Below, in pieces: positions 22,968 through 37,771 of a DNA stretch of 64,000 nt; the stretch's first letter is position 1, and every line of letters begins with the position of its first letter. The stretch spans positions 8,395,605-8,459,604 of the forward strand of contig OX442321.1 of the NCBI GenBank assembly GCA_949358305.1, written 5' to 3'. The position numbers and the translations under genes were made by a program. This stretch comes from Strigamia acuminata (Eukaryota > Arthropoda > Chilopoda > Geophilomorpha > Linotaeniidae). Below the pieces are notes generated by a model, which was not told where the DNA came from, did no database searches, and saw nothing but the letters and a program-made list of their open reading frames with translations.

Positions 22968-24658
22968 ATGCCTTTACCAGATTTCATTACATCTTTACAA
23001 GATAATCCATACTTTGGAGCTGGATTTGGTTTGTTTGGATTAGGTGCAGTCCTAGCTGTAGGCCGAAAATGTAGCCAAATAGGTATTGCATCACCATCGA
23101 CAAAATGAAGCGAAATAAAATGATTTTACCTTACAGGAATGATTCTTTTTCGACGACATTACATGATCACTCTCGAAGTCCCATGCCGCGATAAAAGTTA
23201 CCAATGGCTGTTGCAGTGGATCACTTCGAAAGCGGCGACGAAAACGCAGCATCTGAGCGTGGAAACTCAATTTCAACAACACGAAACTGGAAAAATATCG
23301 ACCAGTTACAGTTTCATTCCGAGTATCGGATCTCATTTCTTTAGGTAATTTGTAAATTTGTACATTTTTTACTTTCAAACTCCTATAAATCCGCACAATA
23401 TTCGATGCAGATTTAAAAAGAATTGGATAAGAGTCGATCGCAATCGCGAACAACACACACTCGATCTTCACCTGGGAATCCCGTGGGAAACCGTCACACT
23501 GACATCCCTAGGCACGAGTAAAGAAATGTATTATGAGATACTGGAAGAAGGTATTAACAAATCCGCATACTTTCGAGCCAATTCTGACCATATTTTCCTG
23601 ACATTTAGCACGGAGAATAGCTCTTAAACAAACGGAAGGCAAAACCATTATGTACACAGCCATGGGATCCGAATGGCGCCAATTTGGACACCCTAGGAAA
23701 CGCCGCCCGCTTTCATCCGTTGTACTGGACAGAGGAATTGCCGAGAGAATCGTCGCGGACATATTAGATTTCATCGCAAACCCAAAATGGTACATGGACA
23801 GGGGCATTCCGTACAGAAGAGGCTACTTGTTATACGGTCCTCCTGGTTGCGGCAAGTCCAGTTTCATGTATGTGCATCTAATTTAATGCTTCCGAGTCTG
23901 TCGAATAATTAACCGAGGGCGTTTCAGAACAGCTTTGGCTGGAGAACTTCAATACAGCATTTGTGTTCTCAATTTGAGCGAAAGAGGACTGACTGATGAT
24001 CGTCTTAATCATCTTTTAAGCATCGCTCCTCAACAGAGCATCATTTTGCTCGAAGATGTGGACGCAGCGTTCGTCCGCAGAGACGAGACCAAAGAAAGTA
24101 CGTCTTAATTTGTTTATTTCGATTAAATTTGCATTTAAAAACACGAAAAACAAATTACATTTTAGCTAAAGCCGCTTTTGAAGGATTGAGTCGGGTAACT
24201 TTCAGCGGTCTGTTGAACTGCCTCGATGGCGTGGCTTCGGCCGAAGCTCGCATTCTGTGCATGACTACAAATTACATAAATCGGTAAGCTGAACGGATAA
24301 ATGTGTGACTCATTAACTGATAAAGCTTCGTTTCAGTTTGGACCCGGCTCTGATTAGGCCCGGACGTGTTGATGTCAAGGAATACGTGGATTACTGCACT
24401 GCGTATCAATTGGAAAGGATGTTTCTAAATTTTTATCCCGACCAAAGCGCCGAATCGGTGCAGAAGTTCGTGGACCAAGTGCTCAGACACAAGCGGAAGG
24501 TGAGCCCTGCTATGATACAAGGGCTGTTTTTGCAGCACAAAAACAATCCCGAGGAAATAACTGATGTCGGTCAGCTTTGGGATACGGAAGAAATGGAAAA
24601 TTTGAATAATGATGTTTCACTGAACCGTGTAGCTAGGAAACTTGTTAAAGTTGAATGA
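22968..24658 (+). CDS. BCS1L: Mitochondrial chaperone BCS1 (AAA ATPase)
   Basis: A seven-exon gene of 443 aa (human BCS1L 419). Exons: 22968-23082, 23137-23344, 23411-23550, 23609-23867, 23928-24097, 24166-24283, 24337-24658. The N-terminus has one transmembrane segment ([18 protein letters not shown]), then the family's internal presequence and BCS1-specific domain ([18 protein letters not shown]). The AAA module has Walker [10 protein letters not shown] (residues about 231-239), Walker [12 protein letters not shown], and the sensor and Arg-finger region [14 protein letters not shown]. The family sits in the inner mitochondrial membrane and moves folded Rieske Fe-S protein across it to complete complex III. 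Its stop lies only 33 bp from the stop of the convergent DRC9 gene; AATAAA is at 24672. Confidence 0.96.
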
Positions 24659-24691
24659 ATTAATTTCGTGAAATAAAAATGTTTTTAGCTT

Positions 24692-26133
24692 TCATTTCTT
24701 CATCTTTTTGCTTGCTGCTTTGGCTGCGGCTTTTGCTTTAAGTTTTCTTTGATTTATAATTTTTTTCAAACTTCTGAATTGGCCCAAGAAACGACGCACC
24801 ATTACAGCGCGCCACCAACATTGGATCTGTAATTATAATAATAACGGTGCTTCGTTAATTGCTTTACCGTGTTTTTATTGAGTTTTGTACCATTAATACT
24901 GATCTTTTCATCTTTTCTTCCTGCTCAATTCGTTCTCTTTCGGCCGTCTTCGCATCGTTGTCTTCTTTGAGCACTTGTTTATATTCATTGTACTAAATAA
25001 AAATTGTAATTACGATTTTTAAACGGATAAAATCAGTTCAATTACCCGTTCAACAAGGGCATTGTAGATTGAAAGCTGGTTCTCTTTGGCAATATGCAAA
25101 TCTGCAATTTTCTTTTCCATTTCACTCGTATCGGCATCGTATTTGTCGATCCAATATTGAAGCTTATTCTCCATGCACTGGTAGTCATAATTGCGAAACG
25201 ACTCCACTTCAGTGTGAATTCTTCTCTCATCTTCCATTTTCAATTGAAGTTTCTAAAATAACATTTAAAAACATGTAAAAAAAATAAAAATAAAAATAAA
25301 AACACACAAAAATAAATCACACATACCTCAATTTTATTTTTCAAATCCTCCAATTCATTCGTAAGTTTCCTCTTCGCTTGTTCAATTCGCACTTCATCAC
25401 GCTTCGCTGAATATTTCTCCGATATGACATTACTGCTTTTTGTCTTGTGAATCACGGTCTAATGTAACGGCATAACATTGAGTAATTAACTAAGAATTTA
25501 GTGTAAATCAAACCTTAAGATATTTTAATGTTTCTTCAGCCTGCTTAACATTTTCCACTCGACTTGTTTTCCCTTTTTTCAATTCCCGTTTCAAAAAATG
25601 TAGTTTTTCCTCACGAATGTCCCGCCTAAATATAAAATTATATTAGTATTATTAGTACTCAATTGACCTCGATCACGGCCGTTCCTCACTTCAATTCAGC
25701 TTGCACTTCTTCTAACTTCGCCAACTTTTCTTTCTCAACGATGCTAACTAAAGAATCGCAAGATTGCTTCGTTCGTAATTCGTCTAACATAACTTTCAAT
25801 ACATTTTCCAAGTACTCTCTTACAAGTTAGTAAAATAAAATCCAATAAAAATCATGTCCAACGTCATTTTAATCAATATGTGAACATTATATACCTTCCC
25901 GAATGAAAAATTTTCCATTTCAGCACATCTTCATCCGCAATCGTAACTGGATTGTGCAGACCCTCTGGAAACAACGCGTGGCATTCGTTGATCACTGTTG
26001 GCACACCCTCGCCTTCGTCGGTCACAAATTGATCATCAGAACGCATTTGTGGGGCCAGTAAATTCAAAATCTCCAATTTATCTAAACAGTCTTCCAAAAT
26101 AACCGAAACTAAAGCGACTTCCTCTCTATCCAT
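24692..26133 (-). CDS. IQCG: Dynein regulatory complex subunit 9 (IQCG-like), copy A
   Basis: Seven exons, 348 aa: 25895-26133, 25690-25818, 25514-25625, 25327-25458, 25046-25252, 24900-24992, 24692-24826. The N-terminal motif SVILEDCLDKLEILNLLAPQ matches the DRC9 N-terminus. The middle is one long coiled coil with the family landmarks RIHTEVESF and LQYWIDKYDAD. The end is an IQ motif, IQCWWRAVMVRRFLGQF, then a Lys/Ala tail. DRC9 is part of the nexin-dynein regulatory complex of motile cilia and sperm flagella. It is only 108 bp downstream of copy B on the same strand, and a 3' splice site (TATTTTAG) lies 11 nt before its ATG. The pair comes from an old tandem duplication, since introns and sequence have diverged. 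Confidence 0.9.
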
Positions 26134-26241
26134 GAATAATTATTCTAAAATAAATATATAATACAACAAAAATTAAATAGAGACATTTTGTTTTTATTCC
26201 GTGGTTTACAGCCATTGAAATGTTTAAATTCAGAACGTCTC

Positions 26242-27788
26242 TCATTTCTTCTTCTTGGCCAATTCCGCTCTTTTCTCTTTCATGAATTTACTCAGTTTCT
26301 TGTAAGACCCGAGAAAATGCCGGACCATGATGCCTCGCCACCAAGCTTGTATCTAAAGATAATCAAATGGGCCTAACATTTGGAAATTTTTTTTAAAAAT
26401 AATCTCATTGACAGACTTTAATGACTGCTCCGGATAGTCTAGCGTTAGCCGATTTTTGTCGTTTCAATCTTTCCCTTTCTCGTTTATCTAATTCTATTTC
26501 TGCATTGTATTTTTCCAACTGTAAATATTACTTATTTTATGTCTTGTAAATGAGTTCGTGAAATACAAATATTCTAACCAATTGGGAAATTTGGTTGTAA
26601 CGATCCACAACACCCTGTTTAAGTGCTGTCAACTGATCGATTTCTTTATCTTTAGCTTCAGTTTCTCTTTCATGTTTCTCCATCCAATACTCCATTTTTT
26701 GTTGCAATATCTAGAAATTGCGGGGTTTTTTTGTTGTTGATTTTTTTAAATTGAAATTAAAATTTAGTTAGTATTACATCAAAATTTGTCGCAATAAAAC
26801 CGTCGAATGCTTGGTTGATTCGTATTTCTTGATCTATTTTATCTCTAACTTTCTGCAATTGAAATTTTTCAATTCACTATTAAATTAAATCCGAAGAAAA
26901 TTTACATCTTTTCCCAACGTGATGTTTCGTTCAGCGGTTCTCAATTTCTTTTTCATTTGAAAATTATTAGCATTGCACTGACTAAGTACGTATTTCTCCT
27001 CCAAACTCGTACGAACTTTAGCTTCACGTAACTGATCCTACGCTCAACACAAAAGGAAAACAAGAAAAAAGCTTTTACGTGCATATTACCACTAGTTAAC
27101 TCCTACGCACTGACAAACGCGTCACAGTATCATTGCATCTCCAAAGTAATTGCTCTTTCTCCTCTTTACTCTTGGCTAAAAGCTTTCCTAAATTCGTGAT
27201 TCGTAGGTTTAGAACATGTTCTCTGTAAAAGAAACGACGAATTATATAATTTTACAAAAATTTCATTTAAAAAATATAAAAATTGCCGGTACCTTTTAAT
27301 TACGGCTTCATACTCAGCTTTTTTCACCCTTTCAATCTGTACGGCCTCAAGTAGGATGTTGTAAGTGTTGTTACATTTGATTTCAGTGAGTGTTTTTTGC
27401 AACGTATCTTCCAGGAAACTTCTGTTTATAATAAAAATAAAATAAAATAAATGGAATAAGATTGATTTAAAAACAAAAATCAAGAGTTTTTATTTTATTT
27501 AAATTCATTAATGGACCTGTCTTTTTGTAACTTAAAAGCATCGTCGTCAAATGAAGCTTTCGTCTGGATTTCATTTTTTAAATTTTTTGGAAACAGTTCG
27601 TGCCGGGATTCTTTGGTTTTCACATTGGGAATGAGCTCGGCAGCGACAGATGCTACTGCAGCAGGGAGGTTTGCTCGGACCCCGGACGTGGGCATAGGCA
27701 CGGGTAACAAACGACCAATTATGTGAAGCCTGTCTATGCTGTCTTGAATAATAGCCGCGGCACAAATTGATTCCGTGTCATCCAGCAT
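26242..27788 (-). CDS. IQCG: Dynein regulatory complex subunit 9 (IQCG-like), copy B
   Basis: Eight exons, 354 aa: 27517-27788, 27293-27421, 27111-27222, 26906-27037, 26778-26852, 26579-26710, 26417-26518, 26242-26352. The order is the same as in copy A: an N-terminal IIQDSIDRLHIIGRLLP motif, FLEDTLQKTLTEI and TYNILLEAVQIERV (family hallmark), a long coiled coil with KMEYWMEKHERE, and a terminal IQ motif IQAWWRGIMVRHFLG. The exon 26417-26518 uses a less usual GTCTGT donor. Identity to copy A is low outside these motifs, so the copies may serve different cilium types or sperm versus soma. An X-box-like site lies 76 bp upstream of the ATG, and the gene is divergent from RPL35A. Confidence 0.88.
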
Positions 27789-28318
27789 TTTTTCTGGTCA
27801 GAGAAAAATCAAAAGAAAGCGCGAAATGTGGCTTACCAAGAAAGATTACGGTTGGTGTTATTCGTTTCTATGGAAACCATGTCTAACCACAGACCAGTGC
27901 TCAAATGTTGCGAAAATTTTACATAAATTTTTGTACGCTGTTAATGTTTTATATATTTTAATTGTTGAAAAATTAATTTTTATTTTCTTTTGAAAATGTT
28001 TTTGATATTAATAAAACCTAAATAAAAATTAAAAACAAAAAAAAAGGAATGTACTTTACCCATAATTCTTTTTGAGTTTCGGCACATTCTTAACTTCCGG
28101 CTGCCGTGGAACCCTTGACTAGTGCGTGTTTTTGAGGACACATCACTTTACTATAGGTAATTTTTTTATAGTATATAAACTAGCAAAAGCAAAATTACGT
28201 ATCCAAAATAATTAAAAAATACTTTTAGTTGCTTTTGATATTATTTGTGTGGTTCGGTCGTAACGGATGGCGTAGATTACAATGAATTTATGTGGCGTGT
28301 GTGCTTTTCTAGGTAGTA
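27789..28318. promoter_or_regulatory. Divergent promoter region of DRC9 copy B and RPL35A
   Basis: A 530-bp head-to-head spacer, with the X-box-like motif on the DRC9 side and a pyrimidine tract TGCTTTTCTAG next to the RPL35A start. No open frame of interest. Confidence 0.5.
27864..27877. promoter_or_regulatory. RFX X-box-like motif upstream of DRC9 copy B
   Basis: GTTTCTATGGAAAC is a perfect dyad in the X-box shape (two inverted half-sites, 2-bp gap), with half-sites close to GTTRCC/GGYAAC. It is 76 bp upstream of a ciliary gene, as expected for RFX control of motile-cilium genes. By eye only. Confidence 0.5.
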
Positions 28319-29328
28319 ATGGCAGACGCCGATAAGAAGAAACCCGATGGAAAAAAACCAGAAGGAAAAAAACCCGCCGAGGGAAAGAAACCCGAAGGAA
28401 AGAAACCCGCTGAGGGAAAGAAACCCGAAGGAAAGAAACCCGAGGGAAAGAAACCCGAAGCCCAGCAACCTGCAGCGAAGAAACAGCCTGCAAAAAAGGA
28501 ATCGGAGCCCAAGAAAGGACCTAAGGATGTAAGAAAAGTTAAAGATTTGAAAGGCGACAAAGAAAAGTTGGGGAAAACTGGAAAAGTCGTCAAAGGCGGA
28601 AAAGTAGGACCAAAATTAAAACCACGGTTGGGCAAAGATGGAAAACCGAAATTAGGCAAAGACGGAAAACCGATAATGAGAAAGGAAAAGCCACTCGATC
28701 CTGATTTCAAAGCGAAAAAAGAACAGAAGAAGAAGGAGAAATTGGAAAGGAAGGAGAAACGAGAAAAGGAGAAACTGAATAAACCAAGATCACCCAATGA
28801 GGCTAAACGACCTGGAAGGTAAAGTTACCCAACACCCGATGTAAACACCAATTTTAAATGTATATTATCTAGGTTATACGTCAAAGGAATATTCGTTGGG
28901 TATAAACGTGGCTTGAGAAATCAACACGAAAACACCGCACTGTTGAAAATCGATGGCGTGTTTACCAAGGAGGAGACTGTATTTTACATGGGCAAAAAGT
29001 GCGCTTATGTGTACAAGGGTAAAAAGTAAGTAGGAAGCTGATTGAGGCTTAATTTGCACGAGTTTTGAATTTGTAAATTTCTTTCAGCAAAACCCGAGTC
29101 CCGCATCATTCGAAACCAAACAAATTGCGCGTGATTTGGGGTAAAGTAATGAGGCCACATGGAAACAGTGGCGTAGTGCGTGCGAAGTTTAAGTCAAATC
29201 TTCCATCGAAAGCAATGGGCCGAAGGATAAGAGTGGTAAGGATTGATTAAATTAGTTTAAGGTGAAATGACAAGCATTTGTTTGAATTTATTATGTTTTT
29301 TTAGATGATGTATCCGTCTCGAATTTAA
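28319..29328 (+). CDS. RPL35A: Ribosomal protein L35a (eL33) with 166-residue basic N-terminal extension
   Basis: Four exons, 274 aa: 28319-28818, 28873-29025, 29088-29235, 29305-29328. The last ~108 residues are a complete eL33: [50 protein letters not shown] and MMYPSRI. Ahead of it, encoded in the same large first exon, is an unusual tail. It starts with [17 protein letters not shown]-type repeats (about residues 8-50), then [16 protein letters not shown], then a Lys/Glu helix ([18 protein letters not shown]). Other animals' L35a is about 110 aa; some insect ribosomal proteins have shorter H1-like tails. A CTTTTCTAG sits 7 nt before the ATG and could be a TOP tract or a 5' intron acceptor. 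AATAAA occurs near 29340 and 29350. Confidence 0.95.
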
Positions 29329-29617
29329 ATGGATTTCAATAAATGGTGAATAAAGAGATGGTTCAAAAATTTTTTTTAGTTTTCTTTTATTATTTCAACT
29401 CGAAAAAATATAGTATATGCACGATATAACATTTGAATAAAATCTCGCAACTCGATGTTAAATTTGTAAAATAAAAAAGAAAATAATAAGCAATTACTTT
29501 CATGATTTTATGATGCAAGTAATTATGCTGCGAATGCCGGGCGATCAAACCAAATTTGAAAATCGACAAAAATTCAGTTTACTAATGACACTATTTACAA
29601 TTAATCGCTTTCGTCAT

Positions 29618-32926
<3,309 letters not shown>

Positions 32927-34895
32927 GTCTGACCTGGTTCGGAAACTTGCACCTGAATAACTTAAAACCAGAGGTTCGATTGAAATTGATAAGTTTGAAA
33001 TTTTTTTGACGTAAAAGAAAAATGATCACGACAGGGTGCGAAAGTTCATGAAACTATGAAACATCCTGTAAATTGGGTTCATTTACGTTACGTACGTCGA
33101 AAGAATGTCGCAATTTCTCACGAAAGTGTTTCACAGACATTTTTTTTAACAAGAAAAAAATTAAGCTCAAACAATCAGATCTTAAATAAATAGCACTTAT
33201 CTCCTGTTTCAATTGTAGATACGAAATAAAGTGTTGCATGTCTGGTTTAGATTATTCACTTAGGAAAAGGGTTAATTTTTAAAGATATATATGTGTATAT
33301 ATATAAGAAAAATACGTGATCATGTTTAGCATGGTTAGCATTTAGCACCTGCTAGTTTTGGGTGATGATAAGTTTAAATTTTAAACTGCCGCTTATTTTT
33401 GCATCACGCCATGTTAAGTGGTATCACGTTTGCAATTGTGTGTAAAAAAAATAGCTTTAATCTGCTATAACCTTGTAATTTGTAACACGTATGATAAAAA
33501 ACTTATTAATCAAATTTAGAAGAGTCTCGCCACTATTTGTGTTATGTAATTTCAGAAATATCGCTAACATTTATGGAATCATGTGAACATCAAAAATTAA
33601 AAAATTAAAATTAAAAAAAATATATATTTCATATCGTACGCAACAGTAGCGCTGTAATTGATTTAAATTTTCAAGCGCCATTTTAAGAATTTAAAAAATT
33701 CAAAAAAATCGTGTTATGACTCAATATTTTTTAGTTATAAACACAACAAATTACATAATAATTATAGGTGTTAAAATGTTCACATTTAGAGAAATAAATA
33801 AATAAATGGTTTTTATAAATAGATATATGTCAATCAAATTCAACTTGAGTTACACGGAAGGAAGTGTTTAGATTATATTCACAAGTGAAGTGAAATTGAA
33901 AAATCATCATCTCATCTGATCATCATTAAATTTCAGTCTTTGCGCACATATTCAGAGTGGATTAAAAAAAAGAAGAAGAAAAAAAAAGGCAGTTGGGTTG
34001 AGGAAACATAAAAACATTACATGAAAGTAGGTCAAGTACGACGGTAGAAAGTTGTAACGTAACTATTATTTTCATTGTGAATCATTATTCACAATTTTTC
34101 ACCTCTAAATGCAATTAAAAAATTAAAAAATTAACATTTGAGCAGTAAAAATAAATAAATAAAAAATAAAAAAAGATATTCAAACGTGAACCGTTAGTGC
34201 ATTCACTCGTCTATTTTTGTCCATCCAAAGAGGACTAGAATATATAAACCAAAATAACTCGTTACTTCGATACCAACGACAATTTTTAATAGACGTAGTT
34301 AAAGATATCGCACATGCGCCACTGAGAATTGTGAAACAGGCACATCACGCTATGACACGATTAACAAGTTACTTGGAATGAAAATTGGATGTTTTGGGTG
34401 TTTGGAAAATAAATTCTAGCTATGTATTGTAACGTTTTACCTCAATTTTCAAGTCCTTTCGGATGCAATGTGGAGAGGTTGAGATGTCCTGTTTTCACTT
34501 TTGATTTTTTTTGTTTTATCTCGGGAGGAGTTCCCACCAAGGTTCGTTTTGTGATAAAAGTATTTAATGTTACGCAAAGAGCCAGGATTCACACCGTGTT
34601 ATCGTGATAGGATTTCTATGTACACTATTGTAATCTATATTAAAAAATGGTAAGCGGTAATACCACCGTCTGCAAATTCTTCAAGATGTTCCATGAGCTT
34701 GTCTCTAAAACCTGAAATTACATATTAGGAAATTTTTTAAAAAATTTTATTTATCAATAACTTTTAAAAATAAATTTCAATTTTTAGAGTCTATTGGGAG
34801 GGAAAATATTATTTTGTGACGCTTGAATTGAAAGAAAAAAAATAATTTTTAAGTTAGGGAAAATATCACGTTTTAGAGTTACCAAATCAACAAAC
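32927..34895. other. Spacer between divergent ACSL and WDR73
   Basis: About 2 kb of AT-rich sequence with no recognisable gene, probably UTR plus promoter. A 3' splice site (ACGTTTTAG, ending 34874) precedes the WDR73 start, and the WDR73 ATG lies in AACATGGCGGC, a YY1-like context. Confidence 0.5.
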
Positions 34896-36886
34896 ATGGC
34901 GGCAGATTCAGTCGGGTGGCCCGATGATGAGACAGAAAGCGAGACGGATGATGATAGCTGGTTCTACGCATCGGTTAAAAGGTAAAAAACGAGAAATTTG
35001 GCCAATGTTACGCATTATCATTTGATTAAAAATATATATAACACCAGATTAATTGCGTCAAATCGATTAAATTTAACGCTTACTGCCTCGTCTCTCGTCA
35101 CCATGGAGACTAAATCCTCTTAGCATCCTCATCATTCGCTTTGTACAATATTTTGCTCGCTTTTTTACAGATATAGAAATCTACAAATGTTCGATTTGCA
35201 GCAGTCAACCCGAGTCATAGAATGGATTGGACACGAAAGTAATAAATCAATATTTTTACGCGAAAAATGTATTAATATGTATGTATTAATATTGCAATTG
35301 TTTTCTTTCTTTGCATAGGTATTTGTGTAGCTGGCTTCGACAATCCCGATCGAAATGAAATATTAGAATTATCCGTGCCTGAACGTTTGTTACCTTCTCC
35401 TACTGAAGACGAAGTAAGAAATCTTTTAGTTGAAAAATCAATATTGAATGAAATAAACTGAGATAAATCTTCCAATAGGGATTATGCAAAGAAAGAGATT
35501 TTAAAATGCTCGGTGGAGGATTCACAACCGATAAAGTGTGGCATCTCAAACACATTCTTAATAGCACGTGAGTTAAAGTACCGGTACCCTTCAAATTACT
35601 ATAATTATCAAAATAACATTTCCGTATTTTTTTTTTTTTGGTTGAAAATTTAGAAAATTAATAACTTCCGAAGCCGGCCAAAATTCCATTCATATTTACC
35701 AATTGGGACGTGACAAATTGGGTGAATAATTAATAAATTAAATAAATTGAATGCATTATTTAATTTGATTAATTAATTTTAATTTTTCAGATGTGATCGA
35801 GCACGTAACCGAAATGAAAAATCTAACAACAACTCAATATCCTTCACAGAAACACAGAAATTAGTAAAATGGTAGAATTAATTTATTCTTAATGTTGTAC
35901 ATCCGAAAACCCCGTGTTTGACGTCGATAAATGCGGCCAAACGGCAGCATTTGGTACGCGACTTAATGATATTTGCACCGTTGATCTCGATGCGGGCAAA
36001 ATCAACAAGATTTCCGAACAAAACGACACGAGCATAAGTCAAATTCACATGTTGGACAAGAATGTTATTCTAGCGTGCGCTAAACCGACAGGACAAATTT
36101 ACACGATGGATGCGAGAGAGCCTTGCACAAAGGTTCAACTATCTGACTAAAAAAAAAATTATATTTAATTAATTAATTTTAAAAAAAATTTCTTCATAAT
36201 CTAGGTCTCTCAATCGACTGTGATAGAAACAAATAGCAATGATTTAACATGGACAAGTGCAGTAGCTAAGAGTAGTTGGGAATACGTCATGTCAGATGGT
36301 TCAGGCGACGTTCCGTCCGATGTTGCATTAACCGTTATTGGATGTTTGAGCAGTACGGGAAATTTTGTTCGTTTCGATCTACGCAATCTCAAAGAACCCT
36401 GTGCCAGAGCACAATTACCTCATAAAATGCCAAAAGATGGAGACGAGTCGTTTCTCACTTTGAAGGTTTCTATATCTAAATAAAAGCAAATAAATTGTTT
36501 TCTCCTTACTAACTTGTAAGACATTTTCTCTTAGTTCGCACCACTCAACCCAGGGATAATCTCGGTATCTGGTAAATAAAACATCAATTAATTATTTGTT
36601 TAATTAATTAATTTTAATTTATTTATTTATTCCAATAGGTTATGACGGAAATGTGTGTATATACGATACGTGTCCATGGCATTCGAGTGAGGTTGTTCGT
36701 GGCAATGTGCCATGTTCGGCGCCATTATTTATCCACGACGGACATGCGATTGGCAAGAAGGGTCCACCGTCTCCGTCTATGGTGGTCATGTCGCATTGCT
36801 GGCACCCGCTGTTGCCCAATGTGGTGCTGTCTGCCGGCGCCGATAAAAGTCTCCATGCGTGGGAATGGCAAGTGGAGCCGGAATAA
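34896..36886 (+). CDS. WDR73: WD-repeat protein WDR73
   Basis: Ten exons, 409 aa (human 378): 34896-34981, 35171-35238, 35319-35413, 35479-35567, 35654-35721, 35791-35836, 35901-36132, 36205-36465, 36535-36571, 36639-36886. Landmarks are the family's TRVIEWIGHESICVAGF, CKERDFKMLGGGFTTDKVWHLKHI, TAAFGTRLNDICTVDLD, SVSGYDGNVCIYD and MSHCWHPLLPN...LHAWEWQVEPE. It is a beta-propeller linked to microtubule and Integrator-complex functions; human loss causes Galloway-Mowat syndrome. The intron between exons 6 and 7 is not GT-AG but AT-AC (see separate entry), and only that splice restores the frame. Divergent from ACSL; AATAAA is at 37226. Confidence 0.92.
35837..35900 (+). other. U12-type AT-AC intron in WDR73
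   Basis: A 64-nt intron that starts ATATCCTT, exactly the U12 AT-AC 5' splice-site consensus, has TTCTTAAT (35886-35893) close to the TTCCTTAAY branch consensus, and ends GTAC about 9 nt after the branch A. Joining 35836 to 35901 gives ...LTTTQSENPVFDVDKCGQ in frame. No GT-AG alternative keeps the frame: the reading frame of exon 7 has a TAA just upstream at 35890 and there is no AG between that stop and the conserved residues. Confidence 0.85.
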
Positions 36887-37771
36887 AGACTATTATTATT
36901 ATTATAATAATTATAATTGTTATTTTATTTTGCCATTCCATCACGCATATTTTTTTGCTACTTTCAGTATTAATTATCGTGTTGTCTCGTACTTGAAATA
37001 TTTTTATATTGATTTTTTTTTTAGTTATGTTTGTCTCGATGTATAAAATGTACAGTGGTTGTGCAAACGACACTTTGTTTTGGTTATGGCATTGAACTGC
37101 GGAATCTATTTGAAAAATGTATACAGTTAAAGATGATTAATCGCATAATGTAAATGGACTACGAACAGGGTTATATAATAATGGTTGAACTTTGTTTTAA
37201 GTTTTTAGTTGATATGTAAATGTTGAATAAAGCCGATCCAATCCAAGTGAACGGTGACTGCGTGCAATTGTAGCGTTTATTTGGAGTAAACAAACCAAAC
37301 GAACCTTTTACATTTTTACGACTTTGGTATCTTTGAAATGTTAGGCCGTCCAAGACTTTTCGTGGATCTCAATTTAATCCTTCAATGACGATTTCCTGTA
37401 AGAAAATGACGAGTTGTCATGACTCAAACACGTGCGAAAAATGATCAAAGTGTGAAAAAAGTTGTTGACCAATAGCAAAACTCGAATAAAATAAGTTCGT
37501 AAATTTATTCTACAAATTTTAATGTTAACGACGAAAAATTCATCCCGATTTAAAAATGTATTTTTTTTTATTTTTTTTATTTTTTTTCTTCTTCTTGAAA
37601 ACATCATAAAATTTGAAAATTGTAACTTGCTTACCAGACATTGGGAATTGAGTGGTATTAATCGGCCTTCGTGGGTCCATTGGTTCATGCGACCAAGGAA
37701 TGACAAACTACAATAAGCTTAGCTAGTTCAACATACAATCTCTCATTACTGCAGTCATCGAGTGACCAAAC

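Noticed and set aside
28212-28797. Minus-strand Phe/Ser-rich frames across from RPL35A
   Set aside because: Antisense shadow of the Lys/Pro-rich extension.
35093-35110. GTCACCATGGAGAC as an X-box in WDR73 intron 1
   Set aside because: The second half-site deviates from the RGYAAC consensus at two positions; too weak.
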